Positions 49,328 through 57,877 of a DNA stretch of 64,000 nucleotides are shown here, one piece after another (within the stretch, counting starts at the first letter, position 1; the number at the start of each line of letters is the position of its first letter). This DNA is from Mycolicibacterium sp. P9-64 (GTDB lineage Bacteria > Actinomycetota > Actinomycetes > Mycobacteriales > Mycobacteriaceae). The stretch spans positions 248,001-312,000 of the forward strand of contig NZ_NPKO01000001.1 in NCBI RefSeq assembly GCF_008329605.1, written 5' to 3'. A program made the position numbers and the translations under genes. The notes under the pieces are model-generated. The model saw only the letters and a program-made list of their open reading frames with translations. It was not told the origin of the DNA and made no database searches.

Positions 49328-50321
49328 CGAACCCCGTCGCTTCGCTCACCCCGGCGACACGCCAACCCAGACCATCGTGCGCGAGTTCGAGGCCGAACTC
49401 GTCGTCACCGAGTCGGCCACGGTTGCCGACGACGTGGTGGCCTTGACGCTCGCTGCTCGCGACGACTCGCCGTTGCCGGCGTGGACGCCGGGCGCCCACG
49501 TCGACCTGGTCCTCGGCGAGGATTTGGTGCGCCAATACTCGTTGTGCGGCAACCCCGGTGACCGCTCCACGTGGCGGCTTGGCATCCTGCGCGTCGCCGA
49601 CGGCAGGGGCGGATCCGCGGCAGTGCACGAGAACCTGTGCGCGGGCGCCGTGGTCCGGGTTCGCGGCCCGCGCAACCACTTTCCGCTCGTCGCCGCACCA
49701 CGGTATCTATTCATCGCAGGCGGCATCGGCATCACCCCGATCCTGCCGATGATTGCCGAAGCGCAGGCCGCAGGGGCGCAGTGGCGCCTGGTGTACGGCG
49801 GCCGCACGCGTACCTCGATGGCATTCCTCGATTCTCTGGCCGACTACGGCGACAAGGTCGTGTTGGTTCCGCAAGACGAAGGCGGCTTGCTCGATCTCGA
49901 CGCCGAGTTGGCCGCACCGAGCGAGGCTACCCAGGTCTATGCGTGCGGACCTGCCGGTCTGCTCGATGCCGTCGAGCAACGTTGCGCTACATGGCCACCC
50001 GGCAGCCTGCACCTGGAGAGGTTCACTGCCAAGACCGCCGCACCATCCACCAACACGGAGTTCGAACTGGTGCTGCAGCGATCTGGGCTCAGCCTCACCG
50101 TGCCTGCGGACAAATCCGTCTTCGAGGTCTGCGAGCAGGCCGGCGTCGGTGTGGTCGGCTCGTGCCTGGAGGGGATTTGTGGCACCTGCGAGACGGAGGT
50201 GGTCGACGGCGACGTCGAGCACCGCGACTCCGTCCTCAACGAGGATGAGCGGCAGGCCAACGAATACATGATGATCTGCGTGTCCCGGTGCCGGTCCGCT
50301 CGGCTGACGCTGGATCTGTGA
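49305..50321 (+). CDS. PDR-type oxygenase reductase (flavin, NAD(P)H, C-terminal [2Fe-2S])
   Basis: A 338-residue reductase of the phthalate dioxygenase reductase/vanillate demethylase B type. Flavin motif VRQYSLCGNP, NAD(P)-binding GGIGITPILPM and YACGPAGLLDAV, and a plant-type ferredoxin domain with SCLEGICGTC and MMICVSRC as the four-cysteine cluster. It passes electrons from NAD(P)H to an oxygenase. GTG 49305 (MSTPTTYDEPRRFAHPGD) lies within the ligase gene. The codons for PRRFAHPG coincide with an inverted copy of the interspersed GAGCGAAGCGACGGG repeat. Its partner may be the P450 or the Rieske-like protein next door. Confidence 0.9.
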   Translation: MSTPTTYDEPRRFAHPGDTPTQTIVREFEAELVVTESATVADDVVALTLAARDDSPLPAWTPGAHVDLVLGEDLVRQYSLCGNPGDRSTWRLGILRVADGRGGSAAVHENLCAGAVVRVRGPRNHFPLVAAPRYLFIAGGIGITPILPMIAEAQAAGAQWRLVYGGRTRTSMAFLDSLADYGDKVVLVPQDEGGLLDLDAELAAPSEATQVYACGPAGLLDAVEQRCATWPPGSLHLERFTAKTAAPSTNTEFELVLQRSGLSLTVPADKSVFEVCEQAGVGVVGSCLEGICGTCETEVVDGDVEHRDSVLNEDERQANEYMMICVSRCRSARLTLDL

Positions 50322-50346
50322 CCCGAAGCGGGAGAGGGCAATCGCG

Positions 50347-51396
50347 ATGACGAACGTGACGACGGCAGATCAGCGGTTCGGAATCACCGCCATGGGCTAT
50401 CCCCGAAATGCCTGGTACGCGCTTGCCGTTTCGCGCGACGTCACCGACGCACCGTACGGTACCCGCGCACTGGACCGCCCGGTAGTGGTGTTCCGGATCA
50501 GCGACGGAACGGCGGTGGCGTTGGCCGACCGTGATGCGCACCGGCCCTACCCATTGAGCCTCGGCCGGGTGGAGGGCGACACCATCGTGTCCGGCTACTC
50601 CGGCTTCGTCTACGCCCACGACGGCCTCTGCGTGCGTGTCCCGACACAACGGCAGCCGCCGTACGGCGCCAGGATCGCCAGCTATCCGGTGTGCGAGCAC
50701 GACGGCATCGTGTGGGGCTGGCTCGGTGAACGATCCCTCGCCGAGCGACGCCCGCCCGAACCGACCCCATGGCTGTCCGATCCGGCGTGGACCACGTTCG
50801 GCGGACAGTGGGAGACCGAGGCGCACATTCAGTTGCTGCACGAGAACTTCGCCGACATCACCCACGTCGCCGTGGTCGATCCGGTGATATCGCCGCCTGC
50901 TCTGGCCGCCGAGGCGCCGCCGCTTCAGGTGCAGCTCACCGAGACGACGGTGGGTTTCCACCGTGACTGGCCGCCTGCGCCGATGCCTGCCTGGCAGGCC
51001 GCGGCGACGGGCGTCCCGCCCGACCGTGCGTACCCGCAGCACGAGCATGGCGCGTTCCTGTCCCCGGGTCTGTGGGCCGACCGCTGGGACGTTCAGATAC
51101 CCGAAAGCGAAGGCGGCACGCAGACTTTCCGGTTCACGCACGCCGTCACCCCGGTGAGCCCTCACACCACCCGGCACATCTGGCGGGTCAGCCGCAACTT
51201 CGCGCACGATGCGGCCACCACGGCGGCGTTCCTGCCGATCTTCGAGGGTTACTACCGTCGGGTGCGCGACATCCTGCAGACCATGCAGCAGGTGATCGAC
51301 GTCGATGGGTACGACGAGGTGAGTGTTGCCGCCGACGTCGCTGCCCTGCAGGTCCGCAAGATCATCCGCAGGTTGATCGCCGACGAAGGGGTGTGA
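50347..51396 (+). CDS. Rieske oxygenase-like protein with lost metal ligands
   Basis: A 349-residue homologue of vanillate-demethylase/dicamba-type Rieske oxygenases. The family motif CxHR...PLSxGxVxGDxIxCxYHGF is matched in spacing by DRDAHRPYPLSLGRVEGD (61-78) and TIVSGYSGF (79-87). But the Rieske Cys-x-His is Asp63-x-His65 and the Cys-x2-His is Ser82-x2-Ser85, so three of four cluster ligands are missing. The mononuclear iron motif (NxxDxxHxxxxH) is NFADITHVAVVD: Asp170 and His173 are kept, and the second His is Asp178. The frame is intact with a good ribosome site (GGGAGAGGG). Not a normal oxygenase; perhaps a binding, structural or non-redox catalytic protein. Confidence 0.85.
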   Translation: MTNVTTADQRFGITAMGYPRNAWYALAVSRDVTDAPYGTRALDRPVVVFRISDGTAVALADRDAHRPYPLSLGRVEGDTIVSGYSGFVYAHDGLCVRVPTQRQPPYGARIASYPVCEHDGIVWGWLGERSLAERRPPEPTPWLSDPAWTTFGGQWETEAHIQLLHENFADITHVAVVDPVISPPALAAEAPPLQVQLTETTVGFHRDWPPAPMPAWQAAATGVPPDRAYPQHEHGAFLSPGLWADRWDVQIPESEGGTQTFRFTHAVTPVSPHTTRHIWRVSRNFAHDAATTAAFLPIFEGYYRRVRDILQTMQQVIDVDGYDEVSVAADVAALQVRKIIRRLIADEGV

Positions 51397-51407
51397 CGCC
51401 GTGCGGG

Positions 51408-52673
51408 TCAGACCGTTTTGACCCGCACCGGCAGCGTCTTGATGCCGTTCACGAAGTTACTGCGCACCCGGCGCACGTCGCCGGCCAACTCGATGGTGCG
51501 CAGGCGTGGAATCAGCTCCTCGAACATCAGTCGCACTTCCATGCGCGCCAGGTTGTTGCCGAGGCACACGTGCGGACTTCCCTTGCCGAACGTGACGTGA
51601 TTGTTGTCCTTACGGGTCACGTCGAAGTGGTATGGCCGCTCGAACACCGACTCGTCGCGGTTGCCGGAGGCAAACCACATGACGACCTTGTCGCCTTCCT
51701 TGATCACCTTGCCACCGAGTTCGACGTCGCGGGTGGCGGTGCGGCGGAAGTGGTACACCGGCGACGCCCACCGCAGGAACTCCTCCACGGCACCAGGAAT
51801 CAGCTCTGGCTGGTCGCGAAGCAGCTGCAGTTGGTCCTGATGCTGGATCAGGGCGAGCATGGCCTGACTGATGGTGTGCCTGGTCGTCTCATTGCCAGCC
51901 ACGACCAGCAGCAGGAAGTAGTTGTCGAAGTCGGTCGCCGACAACGCCTGGCCGTCCTCGGGGATCTTGTTGATCAGCATGCTGACCAAGTCGGTGCCGT
52001 CTCCGCCGCGGCGTTCGGCGGCCAACCGGCGGCCGTAGTTGAAGACCTCCAGTGACGCAGGCGAACTGAACGGCAGGTGTTTGTACTTGGCGGTCTCCGG
52101 GTCGCCGAGCAGGTGGTCGGTGTAGTCCGGGTCGGTATTGCCGATCAGCTCATTGCCCCAGTCGATCAGCTGACCCGTGTCGGACTCGGGCACGTCGAGC
52201 AGTCGGGCCAGCACCTGGATCGGGAAGTCGGCGCTGATGTCGGTAACGAAGTCGAACTCGGAGCGTGTCAAAGCGGCGTCGACGGTGGCCTTGGTCAGGT
52301 CGCGCAGAAAGCTCTCGTAGTTGCGCATCAGGTTGGCAGGGCTGAACTCTCGCTGGATCAATTTGCGCAGGGCGCGGTGCCGCAGTCCGTCGGTCTCCAA
52401 CAGGGACCGGCGGATGTCCATCAGGTCGTCGTCGACCTCTTCGAGGTTGACGAACTTGGTCGAAGTGAACGTCTCGGTGTCCTTGTCGACCGTGCAGATG
52501 TCCTCGTGCCTGGTAACCGACCAGAAGCCCTTGTTGGGTGACGGTTCCTCGTTGAAGTGGACCGGCGCATCCCGGCGCAAGGTGTCGAACATCGACCAGG
52601 CCTCGTTGCTGGCGAACCTGTCGAGGTCGGCTAGGTCCACGTCGGCAAGCGGAACGTAAGGGGGCTTCTCCAC
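51408..52673 (-). CDS. Cytochrome P450
   Basis: A 421-residue bacterial class I-type P450. I-helix oxygen-binding motif LVVAGNETTRHTISQ, ExxR in VEEFLRWASP, and haem loop HVTFGKGSPHVCLGNNLAR with the cysteine ligand. It resembles the CYP108/CYP125/CYP142 broad group by eye; family assignment needs a search. No ferredoxin gene accompanies it, so the upstream reductase with its own [2Fe-2S] domain might serve it directly. It is convergent with the Rieske-like gene (11-bp gap) and divergent from the hpa-type operon, sharing operators D and E. Confidence 0.92.
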   Translation of the reverse strand: MEKPPYVPLADVDLADLDRFASNEAWSMFDTLRRDAPVHFNEEPSPNKGFWSVTRHEDICTVDKDTETFTSTKFVNLEEVDDDLMDIRRSLLETDGLRHRALRKLIQREFSPANLMRNYESFLRDLTKATVDAALTRSEFDFVTDISADFPIQVLARLLDVPESDTGQLIDWGNELIGNTDPDYTDHLLGDPETAKYKHLPFSSPASLEVFNYGRRLAAERRGGDGTDLVSMLINKIPEDGQALSATDFDNYFLLLVVAGNETTRHTISQAMLALIQHQDQLQLLRDQPELIPGAVEEFLRWASPVYHFRRTATRDVELGGKVIKEGDKVVMWFASGNRDESVFERPYHFDVTRKDNNHVTFGKGSPHVCLGNNLARMEVRLMFEELIPRLRTIELAGDVRRVRSNFVNGIKTLPVRVKTV

Positions 52674-52708
52674 GGGGCTGACTCCTACCGGTTCGAGACT
52701 GGCTCAAT

Positions 52709-52728
52709 ATTATTCGTACCCGAACGAT
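52709..52728. promoter_or_regulatory. Island operator site D, before the P450
   Basis: It ends CGTACCCGAACGAT and matches the island consensus at 16 of 20 positions. It lies 36-55 bp upstream of the P450 start. Confidence 0.6.
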
Positions 52729-52779
52729 ATATGGCAGAAAGACCAGTCGCAAGGCTGGTCATTCGCACTCTAACGAGTT

Positions 52780-52799
52780 ATCGTACGGATGCGAACGAT
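52780..52799. promoter_or_regulatory. Island operator site E, before the hpa-type operon
   Basis: It begins ATCGTACGGAT and ends CGAACGAT, the copy nearest the five-site consensus (18 of 20). It lies 20-39 bp upstream of the acetoacetate-decarboxylase-like start and overlaps an upstream in-frame ATG (52789), which is why that ATG is not taken as the start. Confidence 0.7.
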
Positions 52800-52818
52800 C
52801 GCTATCGACGGGAGCGCG

Positions 52819-53637
52819 ATGAACGACCAGGCGGGGTTCTTCTACCCTCGGACGGCGACCGGACGGTCTTCCCTGATTCCGGCGCCACCGTGGTACTACT
52901 CGGGTGACCTACTCACGGTGGAGTACCGGACCGACCCGGCCCGCGTAGCTGAGTTACTGCCTGCACCACTGGAACTCGCGCAGGAAGACCCCGGAGCCGT
53001 CGCACTGATCTGGGCCGATTGGCAGTCTTGCTCGGCGTCTCGTGAGGAGCTGCTCGATCCGGTGCGGTCTCAGTACAAGGAGGCCTTCGTCGTCGTGCGC
53101 TGTGCCTTCGAGGGCGTCACCTACTCGCGCTGCGTCTACATCTGGGTGGACAAGGACTTCGCGATCGCCCGTGGCATGCACCAGGGATACCCCAAGAAGC
53201 TGGGATCGATGTGGCAGACCAGGCCGCATCCGTTCAACCATGCCGCACCGCAGGTCGCCGGGGGCGGCGTGTTCGGTGCCACCCTGGCCGCAGGCGACCG
53301 GCGGCTCGCCGAGGCAACCCTCACCCTGCGCCAGACCTCGCCGACCAACGGCTTCGTGAACGGCCATCCGATGGCCCACCACCGGATCTATCCGGGCATC
53401 GAACGCGGCGCTCCCGATGGCTATGTCGAGCTGATCTCCTCTGGCGCCGCCGAATTCGAGGGCGGTCCGGCATGGAGTGGCGATGTCGAACTTCGATTGT
53501 TCGAATCGCCGACCGAGGAGCTGTCCCGGCTGCGGGTCGACGAGATCATCGGCGGCTACTACCGTCAGATCGGCGTCGTCTGGAACGGTGGGCGGACCCT
53601 TGCCAACCTCACCCCGGCTCGGGCGGGCGCCCAGTGA
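52819..53637 (+). CDS. Acetoacetate decarboxylase-like protein
   Basis: A 272-residue ADC-family protein. It contains PPWYYSGDLLTVEYRTDPARVAELLPAPLEL and the lysine segment MHQGYPKKLGSMWQTRP, where ADC places its Schiff-base Lys. ATG 52819 has GGGAG upstream; the frame is open to 52789 but would start inside operator E. Family members act as decarboxylases, aldolase-dehydratases or cyclases on beta-keto acids. First gene of the meta-cleavage operon, overlapping hpaE by 4 bp. It could act on an oxo-acid ring-cleavage product, but this is inference. Confidence 0.82.
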   Translation: MNDQAGFFYPRTATGRSSLIPAPPWYYSGDLLTVEYRTDPARVAELLPAPLELAQEDPGAVALIWADWQSCSASREELLDPVRSQYKEAFVVVRCAFEGVTYSRCVYIWVDKDFAIARGMHQGYPKKLGSMWQTRPHPFNHAAPQVAGGGVFGATLAAGDRRLAEATLTLRQTSPTNGFVNGHPMAHHRIYPGIERGAPDGYVELISSGAAEFEGGPAWSGDVELRLFESPTEELSRLRVDEIIGGYYRQIGVVWNGGRTLANLTPARAGAQ

Positions 53638-55136
53638 CCGCACGATCGTCAAGCGCACACGTCGCCGAAGTCGAGGGCGTGCGGGTCGACACGCGGCATT
53701 GGATAGGCGGCCGCCGGGTCGCATCCGACGCCACGTTCACCGATGTCTCGCCGATCGATGAACAGTCGATAGCCGACGTACACGCCGGCGGACAGGCCGA
53801 GGTGGACGCCGCCGTCACTGCAGCCCGCGAGGCGTTCGGAACCTGGGCCGCGATGCCGGTCAAACAGCGCGCCGACATCCTTCGCGCGGTCGCCGACGGC
53901 GTCGATGCCAGGCGCGACGACCTGGCCATGGTCGAGACGCGCGACAACGGGTCACTGCTGCGGTCGCACCTGCGCGGGGTGATGCCGCGTGTCGCGATGA
54001 ACTTCCGCTACTTCGCCGACCTCGCCGAGCAGATCAGCCACCCGATCGACGAAATCCGCGGACATCGGCAGCGAGTCAGCTATGACCCGGCCGGAGTGGT
54101 TGCCGTGATCACGCCGTGGAACGCGCCGCTGATGCTGGCGACATGGCGCATCGGCCCGGCCCTGGCAGCAGGCAACACCGTCGTGCTGAAACCGCCTGAG
54201 TGGGCGCCGCTGACCGCCTCACTGCTTGCCGACATCGCCAACGACGCCGGTCTGCCGGCAGGGGTGTTCAACGTCGTGCAGGGCAGCGGCGCTCGGGCGG
54301 GCGCCCCGTTGACCCGCCATCCTGGCATCAACCGGCTGTCGTTCACCGGATCGGTGCCGACTGCCGGCGTGATCGCCGAGGCCGCGGCGAAGAACATCGT
54401 GCCGCTCTCGTTCGAACTCGGCGGCAAGTCGGCGCTGCTCGTCCTGGATGACGCGGACCTGGACCTGGCGGTCACCCTCGCGGTCGAGCAGTTCGACAAC
54501 GCAGGCCAGGTTTGTCTCGGCGCGTTTCGGGTGCTCGTCCACGAGAGCCTGCACGACGAATTCCTGCAACGGGTGCTCGCGTCGGCGAGCGCGCTGGTTC
54601 AGGGTGACCCGCGCGACGAGGCGACCGACGTCAGCGCACTGGTCAGTCGACCGCACTTCGAGCGCGTCCGTGGGTTCGTCGAACGTGCGCTCGCCGATGG
54701 CGCGCGCGCCGTGCTCGGCGGCGGACCGAACGACGACCTTGGCGGCCTGTACTTTCGGCCCACCATCCTCGTCGACGCCCGGCCCGGCAGCGAAATCCTC
54801 ACCGAGGAGGTGTTCGGTCCGGTGCTCACCGTCCAGACCTTCGCCACCGAGGAGGAGGGCATTGCGCTGGCCAACGACACCCGGTTCGGTCTGGCCGCCA
54901 CATTGGTCACCGGCGACCCTGAACGTGCCGAACGGGTGTCCGCCCGGCTGAACGCCGGAACGGTATGGGTCAACTGCTTCTTCGTGCGCGACCTCGGCGC
55001 GCCCTTCGGCGGCAACGGCAAGTCCGGCATCGGCCGCGAGGGCGGGGCGTGGTCGTTCGACTTCTACTGCGATGTGAAGAACACCGTCTTCGCGCCACAC
55101 GGATGGCACGCGGTCGAGGGCGGAGGCGATTCCTGA
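53634..55136 (+). CDS. hpaE: Aldehyde dehydrogenase, HpaE type (5-carboxymethyl-2-hydroxymuconate semialdehyde dehydrogenase)
   Basis: A 500-residue NAD(P)-dependent aldehyde dehydrogenase. Catalytic residues are Glu in SFELGGKSALL and Cys in GQVCLGAFRVLV; VVAVITPWNAPLMLATWRIGPALAAGNTVVLK is the nucleotide-binding region. The C-terminus VNCFFVRDLGAPFGGNGKSGIGREGGAWSFDFYCDVKN follows the HpaE pattern (VRDLRQPFGG...GREGG). It oxidises the semialdehyde made by HpaD. GTG 53634 overlaps the previous stop as GTGA; its TGA overlaps the next ATG. Confidence 0.87.
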   Translation: MTARSSSAHVAEVEGVRVDTRHWIGGRRVASDATFTDVSPIDEQSIADVHAGGQAEVDAAVTAAREAFGTWAAMPVKQRADILRAVADGVDARRDDLAMVETRDNGSLLRSHLRGVMPRVAMNFRYFADLAEQISHPIDEIRGHRQRVSYDPAGVVAVITPWNAPLMLATWRIGPALAAGNTVVLKPPEWAPLTASLLADIANDAGLPAGVFNVVQGSGARAGAPLTRHPGINRLSFTGSVPTAGVIAEAAAKNIVPLSFELGGKSALLVLDDADLDLAVTLAVEQFDNAGQVCLGAFRVLVHESLHDEFLQRVLASASALVQGDPRDEATDVSALVSRPHFERVRGFVERALADGARAVLGGGPNDDLGGLYFRPTILVDARPGSEILTEEVFGPVLTVQTFATEEEGIALANDTRFGLAATLVTGDPERAERVSARLNAGTVWVNCFFVRDLGAPFGGNGKSGIGREGGAWSFDFYCDVKNTVFAPHGWHAVEGGGDS

Positions 55137-56056
55137 TGGGCAAGGTCGTCGGCGCGGGTCTGATCGCGCACGTCCCCACCATCGTGCTGCCCGCCGAGAT
55201 TCGGCGCGAGCTCAACGGCGGCGAGGACTCCACGCTGGTATCGGGTCTGCAGCAGTTGCGGCGCGAGGTCTTCGACGTCCTCGACTACGACACGGTCGTG
55301 GTCCTCGACTCGCACTGGGCCACCACCGTCGAGTTCGTGGTCACCGCCCACGAGCGCAGGGCCGGACTGTTCACCTCCGAGGAACTGCCGCGCGGTATGT
55401 GTCAGCGGCCCTACGACTTTCGCGGCGATCCCGAATTGGCGCAGTTGATCGCGAGCAAGGCGAGTGAGCACGGCACCTGGATCACCCCCATCGATGACCC
55501 TCATCTGCCGATCTTCTATGCGACCACCAACGTGTGGGAGTACCTCGGGCAGGGTCTTCCCGACCGACGCTGGATCAGCATCGGTGTCTGCCAAACCGCT
55601 GACACCGAAGACAATCTGCGCCTTGGCCGTGCGCTGGGCGACGCGATCGCAGAGTCCGACCGCAACGTCTTGCTCATCGCGTCCGGCGCCATGTCGCACA
55701 CGTTCTGGCCCTTGCGCGAGCTGCGCAAGCACGAGGGCTCGGGAATCGAGCACATCTTCACGCCGGAAGCCGCCAGGGCCGATCTCGAGCGCATCGAGTG
55801 GTTCAAGGACGGCGACCACGCCAGGGTGCTGGACACCATGGGCGAGTTCTACCGCTTCAAGCCAGAGGCCCGCTTCGGCCACTACCTGATGATGATCGGC
55901 GCGCTCGGTGAAGCCGATTGCACCGCCCGCGGCCGCCAGTACGGGAACTACGAGAACTCGGTTGGCACCGGTCAGGTCCATCTGTGGTTCGACAGTCCCG
56001 CCGACGGCTTCCCCCGACCCCACCGAACTCAGGATGAGGAGATCGAAGCACCGTGA
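55136..56056 (+). CDS. hpaD: Class III extradiol dioxygenase, HpaD type (homoprotocatechuate 2,3-dioxygenase)
   Basis: A 306-residue LigB-family ring-cleaving dioxygenase. MGKVVGAGLIAHVPTIVLP and VVVLDSHWATTVEFVV supply the two iron-binding histidines (His12, His60), as in E. coli HpaD (AAKITHVPS, FDTHWLV). LLIASGAMSHTFW and the C-terminal SVGTGQVHLWF also follow HpaD. It opens 3,4-dihydroxyphenylacetate next to its diol. Sited between hpaE- and hpaG-like genes with overlapping codons, so the pathway role is likely; the exact catechol is not proven. Confidence 0.85.
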   Translation: MGKVVGAGLIAHVPTIVLPAEIRRELNGGEDSTLVSGLQQLRREVFDVLDYDTVVVLDSHWATTVEFVVTAHERRAGLFTSEELPRGMCQRPYDFRGDPELAQLIASKASEHGTWITPIDDPHLPIFYATTNVWEYLGQGLPDRRWISIGVCQTADTEDNLRLGRALGDAIAESDRNVLLIASGAMSHTFWPLRELRKHEGSGIEHIFTPEAARADLERIEWFKDGDHARVLDTMGEFYRFKPEARFGHYLMMIGALGEADCTARGRQYGNYENSVGTGQVHLWFDSPADGFPRPHRTQDEEIEAP

Positions 56057-56919
56057 GCAACACATCCGAACATCGACGAATACTGCTGGACGGCAATGCC
56101 GTTGACGTCGTGCGTGACGGTGAGGTGTTGATCGCAGGCGACGGCCGCACCGTTGCGGCGTCCGACGCCCGCCATCTGCCGCCGGTCACCCCGACCAAGA
56201 TCATCTGTGTCCACCTCAACTACCGGTCGCGGGTCGAGGAGTTGCTGACCACGCTGCCACCGGCCCCCACGTTCTTCCACAAGCCGGTGTCGTCGCTCAC
56301 CGCGCACGAGTCGGCGGTGGTGCGCCCGCAGGGTTGCAAATGGCTCAACTACGAAGGCGAAGTCGGCATCGTGATCGGGCGGACCGCCCGCAACATCGCC
56401 CCGGAGGACGCGGGCCACTACATCCGTGGCTACACCGTCGCCAACGACTACGGTCTGCACGACTTCCGTGACACCGACTCCGGCTCGATGCTGCGGGTCA
56501 AGGGCGCCGACACGCTGTGTCCGCTGGGCCCCGGGATCGTCGAAGGCTGGGACTTCCACGACAAGCGCATCCGCACCATCGTCAACGGTGAGGTCCGTCA
56601 GGACGGCAACACCAACGAGATGAGTTGGGACATGCACTATCTGGTTGCCGACATCGCCAGGACCATCACCTTGCAACCCGGCGACGTCCTGCTGTCGGGC
56701 ACGCCGGCCATCTCCCGCACCGTGTATCCGGGGGACGTGGTCGAGGTCGAGGTCGAAGGCCTGGGCACGCTGCGCAACCACATCGTGGAAGGCCCCTTCC
56801 CGATCCGTTCCGACGTGGGCGCCCAACCGACCGAGAGCGAGGAGGTGCTGTCCACCGCGCAGGGCGGCGACTGGGAGTTCCGCGGCATCCGCAAGCCCGA
56901 TCTGTCCAAGACCTACTGA
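56053..56919 (+). CDS. hpaG: Fumarylacetoacetate hydrolase-family protein, HpaG type
   Basis: A 288-residue FAH-superfamily protein. PTKIICVHLNYRSRVEE is the HpcE/HpaG signature. LNYEGEVGIVIGRTARNI carries the Glu-x-Glu metal ligands, and GYTVANDYGLHDFR and VLLSGTPAISRTVYPGDVVEVEVEGLGTL follow. HpaG carries out decarboxylation of 5-oxopent-3-ene-1,2,5-tricarboxylate and isomerisation in the homoprotocatechuate meta pathway; only one module is present here, so one or both activities may apply. GTG 56053 overlaps hpaD by 4 bp. Confidence 0.82.
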   Translation: MSNTSEHRRILLDGNAVDVVRDGEVLIAGDGRTVAASDARHLPPVTPTKIICVHLNYRSRVEELLTTLPPAPTFFHKPVSSLTAHESAVVRPQGCKWLNYEGEVGIVIGRTARNIAPEDAGHYIRGYTVANDYGLHDFRDTDSGSMLRVKGADTLCPLGPGIVEGWDFHDKRIRTIVNGEVRQDGNTNEMSWDMHYLVADIARTITLQPGDVLLSGTPAISRTVYPGDVVEVEVEGLGTLRNHIVEGPFPIRSDVGAQPTESEEVLSTAQGGDWEFRGIRKPDLSKTY

Positions 56920-56938
56920 GCAGAACGGGATCGCCCAC

Positions 56939-57877
56939 GTGCCCGCACCGCGAATGTTGTTGATCCTCAGCGAGAACTGGACGCTGACCGACGGCCGCAA
57001 CCTGGACGACCTCGTCCGATGGGCCCGCATCGCCGACGATGCCGGATTCGATTCGGTGATGCTCTCCGAGCACGTCGTCCTCGGCCCCGATGCCAGCGAC
57101 AGGGGGGCGATGGCCAACCCCCGCGCCTACGCGCTGCCTGGCAACCAGGACTCCCTCACGCCTTGGCCGAACTCGCTGATGCTGCTGTCCGCCATGGCGT
57201 CGGTGACCAGCCGGGTCCGGTTGGTGGCGGCGGCGGTGCTGGCACCATTGCGCCACGCTCTGCTGTTGGCACGCGAACTCGGCACGCTGGACCTGCTTTC
57301 GCAGGGTCGGCTGGTGGTGCAGCCCAGCGTCAGCTGGAGCCGCGACGAATACGACGCCATGGGCGTGCCGTTCGCCGAGCGCGGCCGGATCCTCGACGAG
57401 CAGCTCGCCGTGATGGATCTGGTGTTCCGGAAGTCCCCCGCGAGCTATCACGGCCGGTACTACGACTTCGACGACGTCTATCTGGAGCCCAAGGCGTTTC
57501 GGCCCGACGGGCCACGGATGTGGTTCGGCGGGCAGACCGCACATCCGGCGGTGGTGGACCGACTCGTCCGATACGGACACGGCTTTCACCCGCTCGGCGC
57601 GCCAACGTCCGAGGACATGCAGTCGATAGCCGACGCGATGGCGGCTGCCGGCCGCAACGAAACCGAACTGGAACTCATCGGCGGAGTACGGGCGGTGTTC
57701 CCCGACGACCATTCGTGCGCCGACATCGGTGAGGCGATGGCCGCCATTCCCGAGCAGGTGGAGAAGGGGTTCACCACGTTCTGCGTGAAGCCGTCGATGT
57801 TCATCGACGACGCCAGTGAGCTTCCGGCCTTTTGCGCCAACGTGATCCGGCGCGCCGACGCGATGGCGGTGCGCTGA
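56939..57877 (+). CDS. LLM-class flavin/F420-dependent oxidoreductase
   Basis: A 312-residue luciferase-like monooxygenase-fold protein: LVRWARIADDAGFDSVMLSEHVVLG, VRLVAAAVLAPLRHALLLARELGTLDLLSQGRLVVQPSVSW, and the later MWFGGQTAHPAVVDRLVRYGHGFHPLG. Cofactor FMN or F420 cannot be told by eye. GTG 56939 taken as start (ATG 56954 possible). Seven genes of the operon are within 30 bp of one another. Perhaps it oxidises an amine or an unsaturated intermediate. Confidence 0.85.
   Translation: MPAPRMLLILSENWTLTDGRNLDDLVRWARIADDAGFDSVMLSEHVVLGPDASDRGAMANPRAYALPGNQDSLTPWPNSLMLLSAMASVTSRVRLVAAAVLAPLRHALLLARELGTLDLLSQGRLVVQPSVSWSRDEYDAMGVPFAERGRILDEQLAVMDLVFRKSPASYHGRYYDFDDVYLEPKAFRPDGPRMWFGGQTAHPAVVDRLVRYGHGFHPLGAPTSEDMQSIADAMAAAGRNETELELIGGVRAVFPDDHSCADIGEAMAAIPEQVEKGFTTFCVKPSMFIDDASELPAFCANVIRRADAMAVR

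Noticed and set aside
52789..52818. Earlier ATG for the acetoacetate-decarboxylase-like gene
   Set aside because: It lies inside operator site E and has no ribosome site; ATG 52819 has GGGAG at proper spacing.
53634..56919. Reading the ALDH, LigB and FAH genes as a protocatechuate or gallate pathway
   Set aside because: All three individually follow HpaE, HpaD and HpaG motifs better (VRDL...GREGG, AHVP/DSHW, ICVHLNYRSR).
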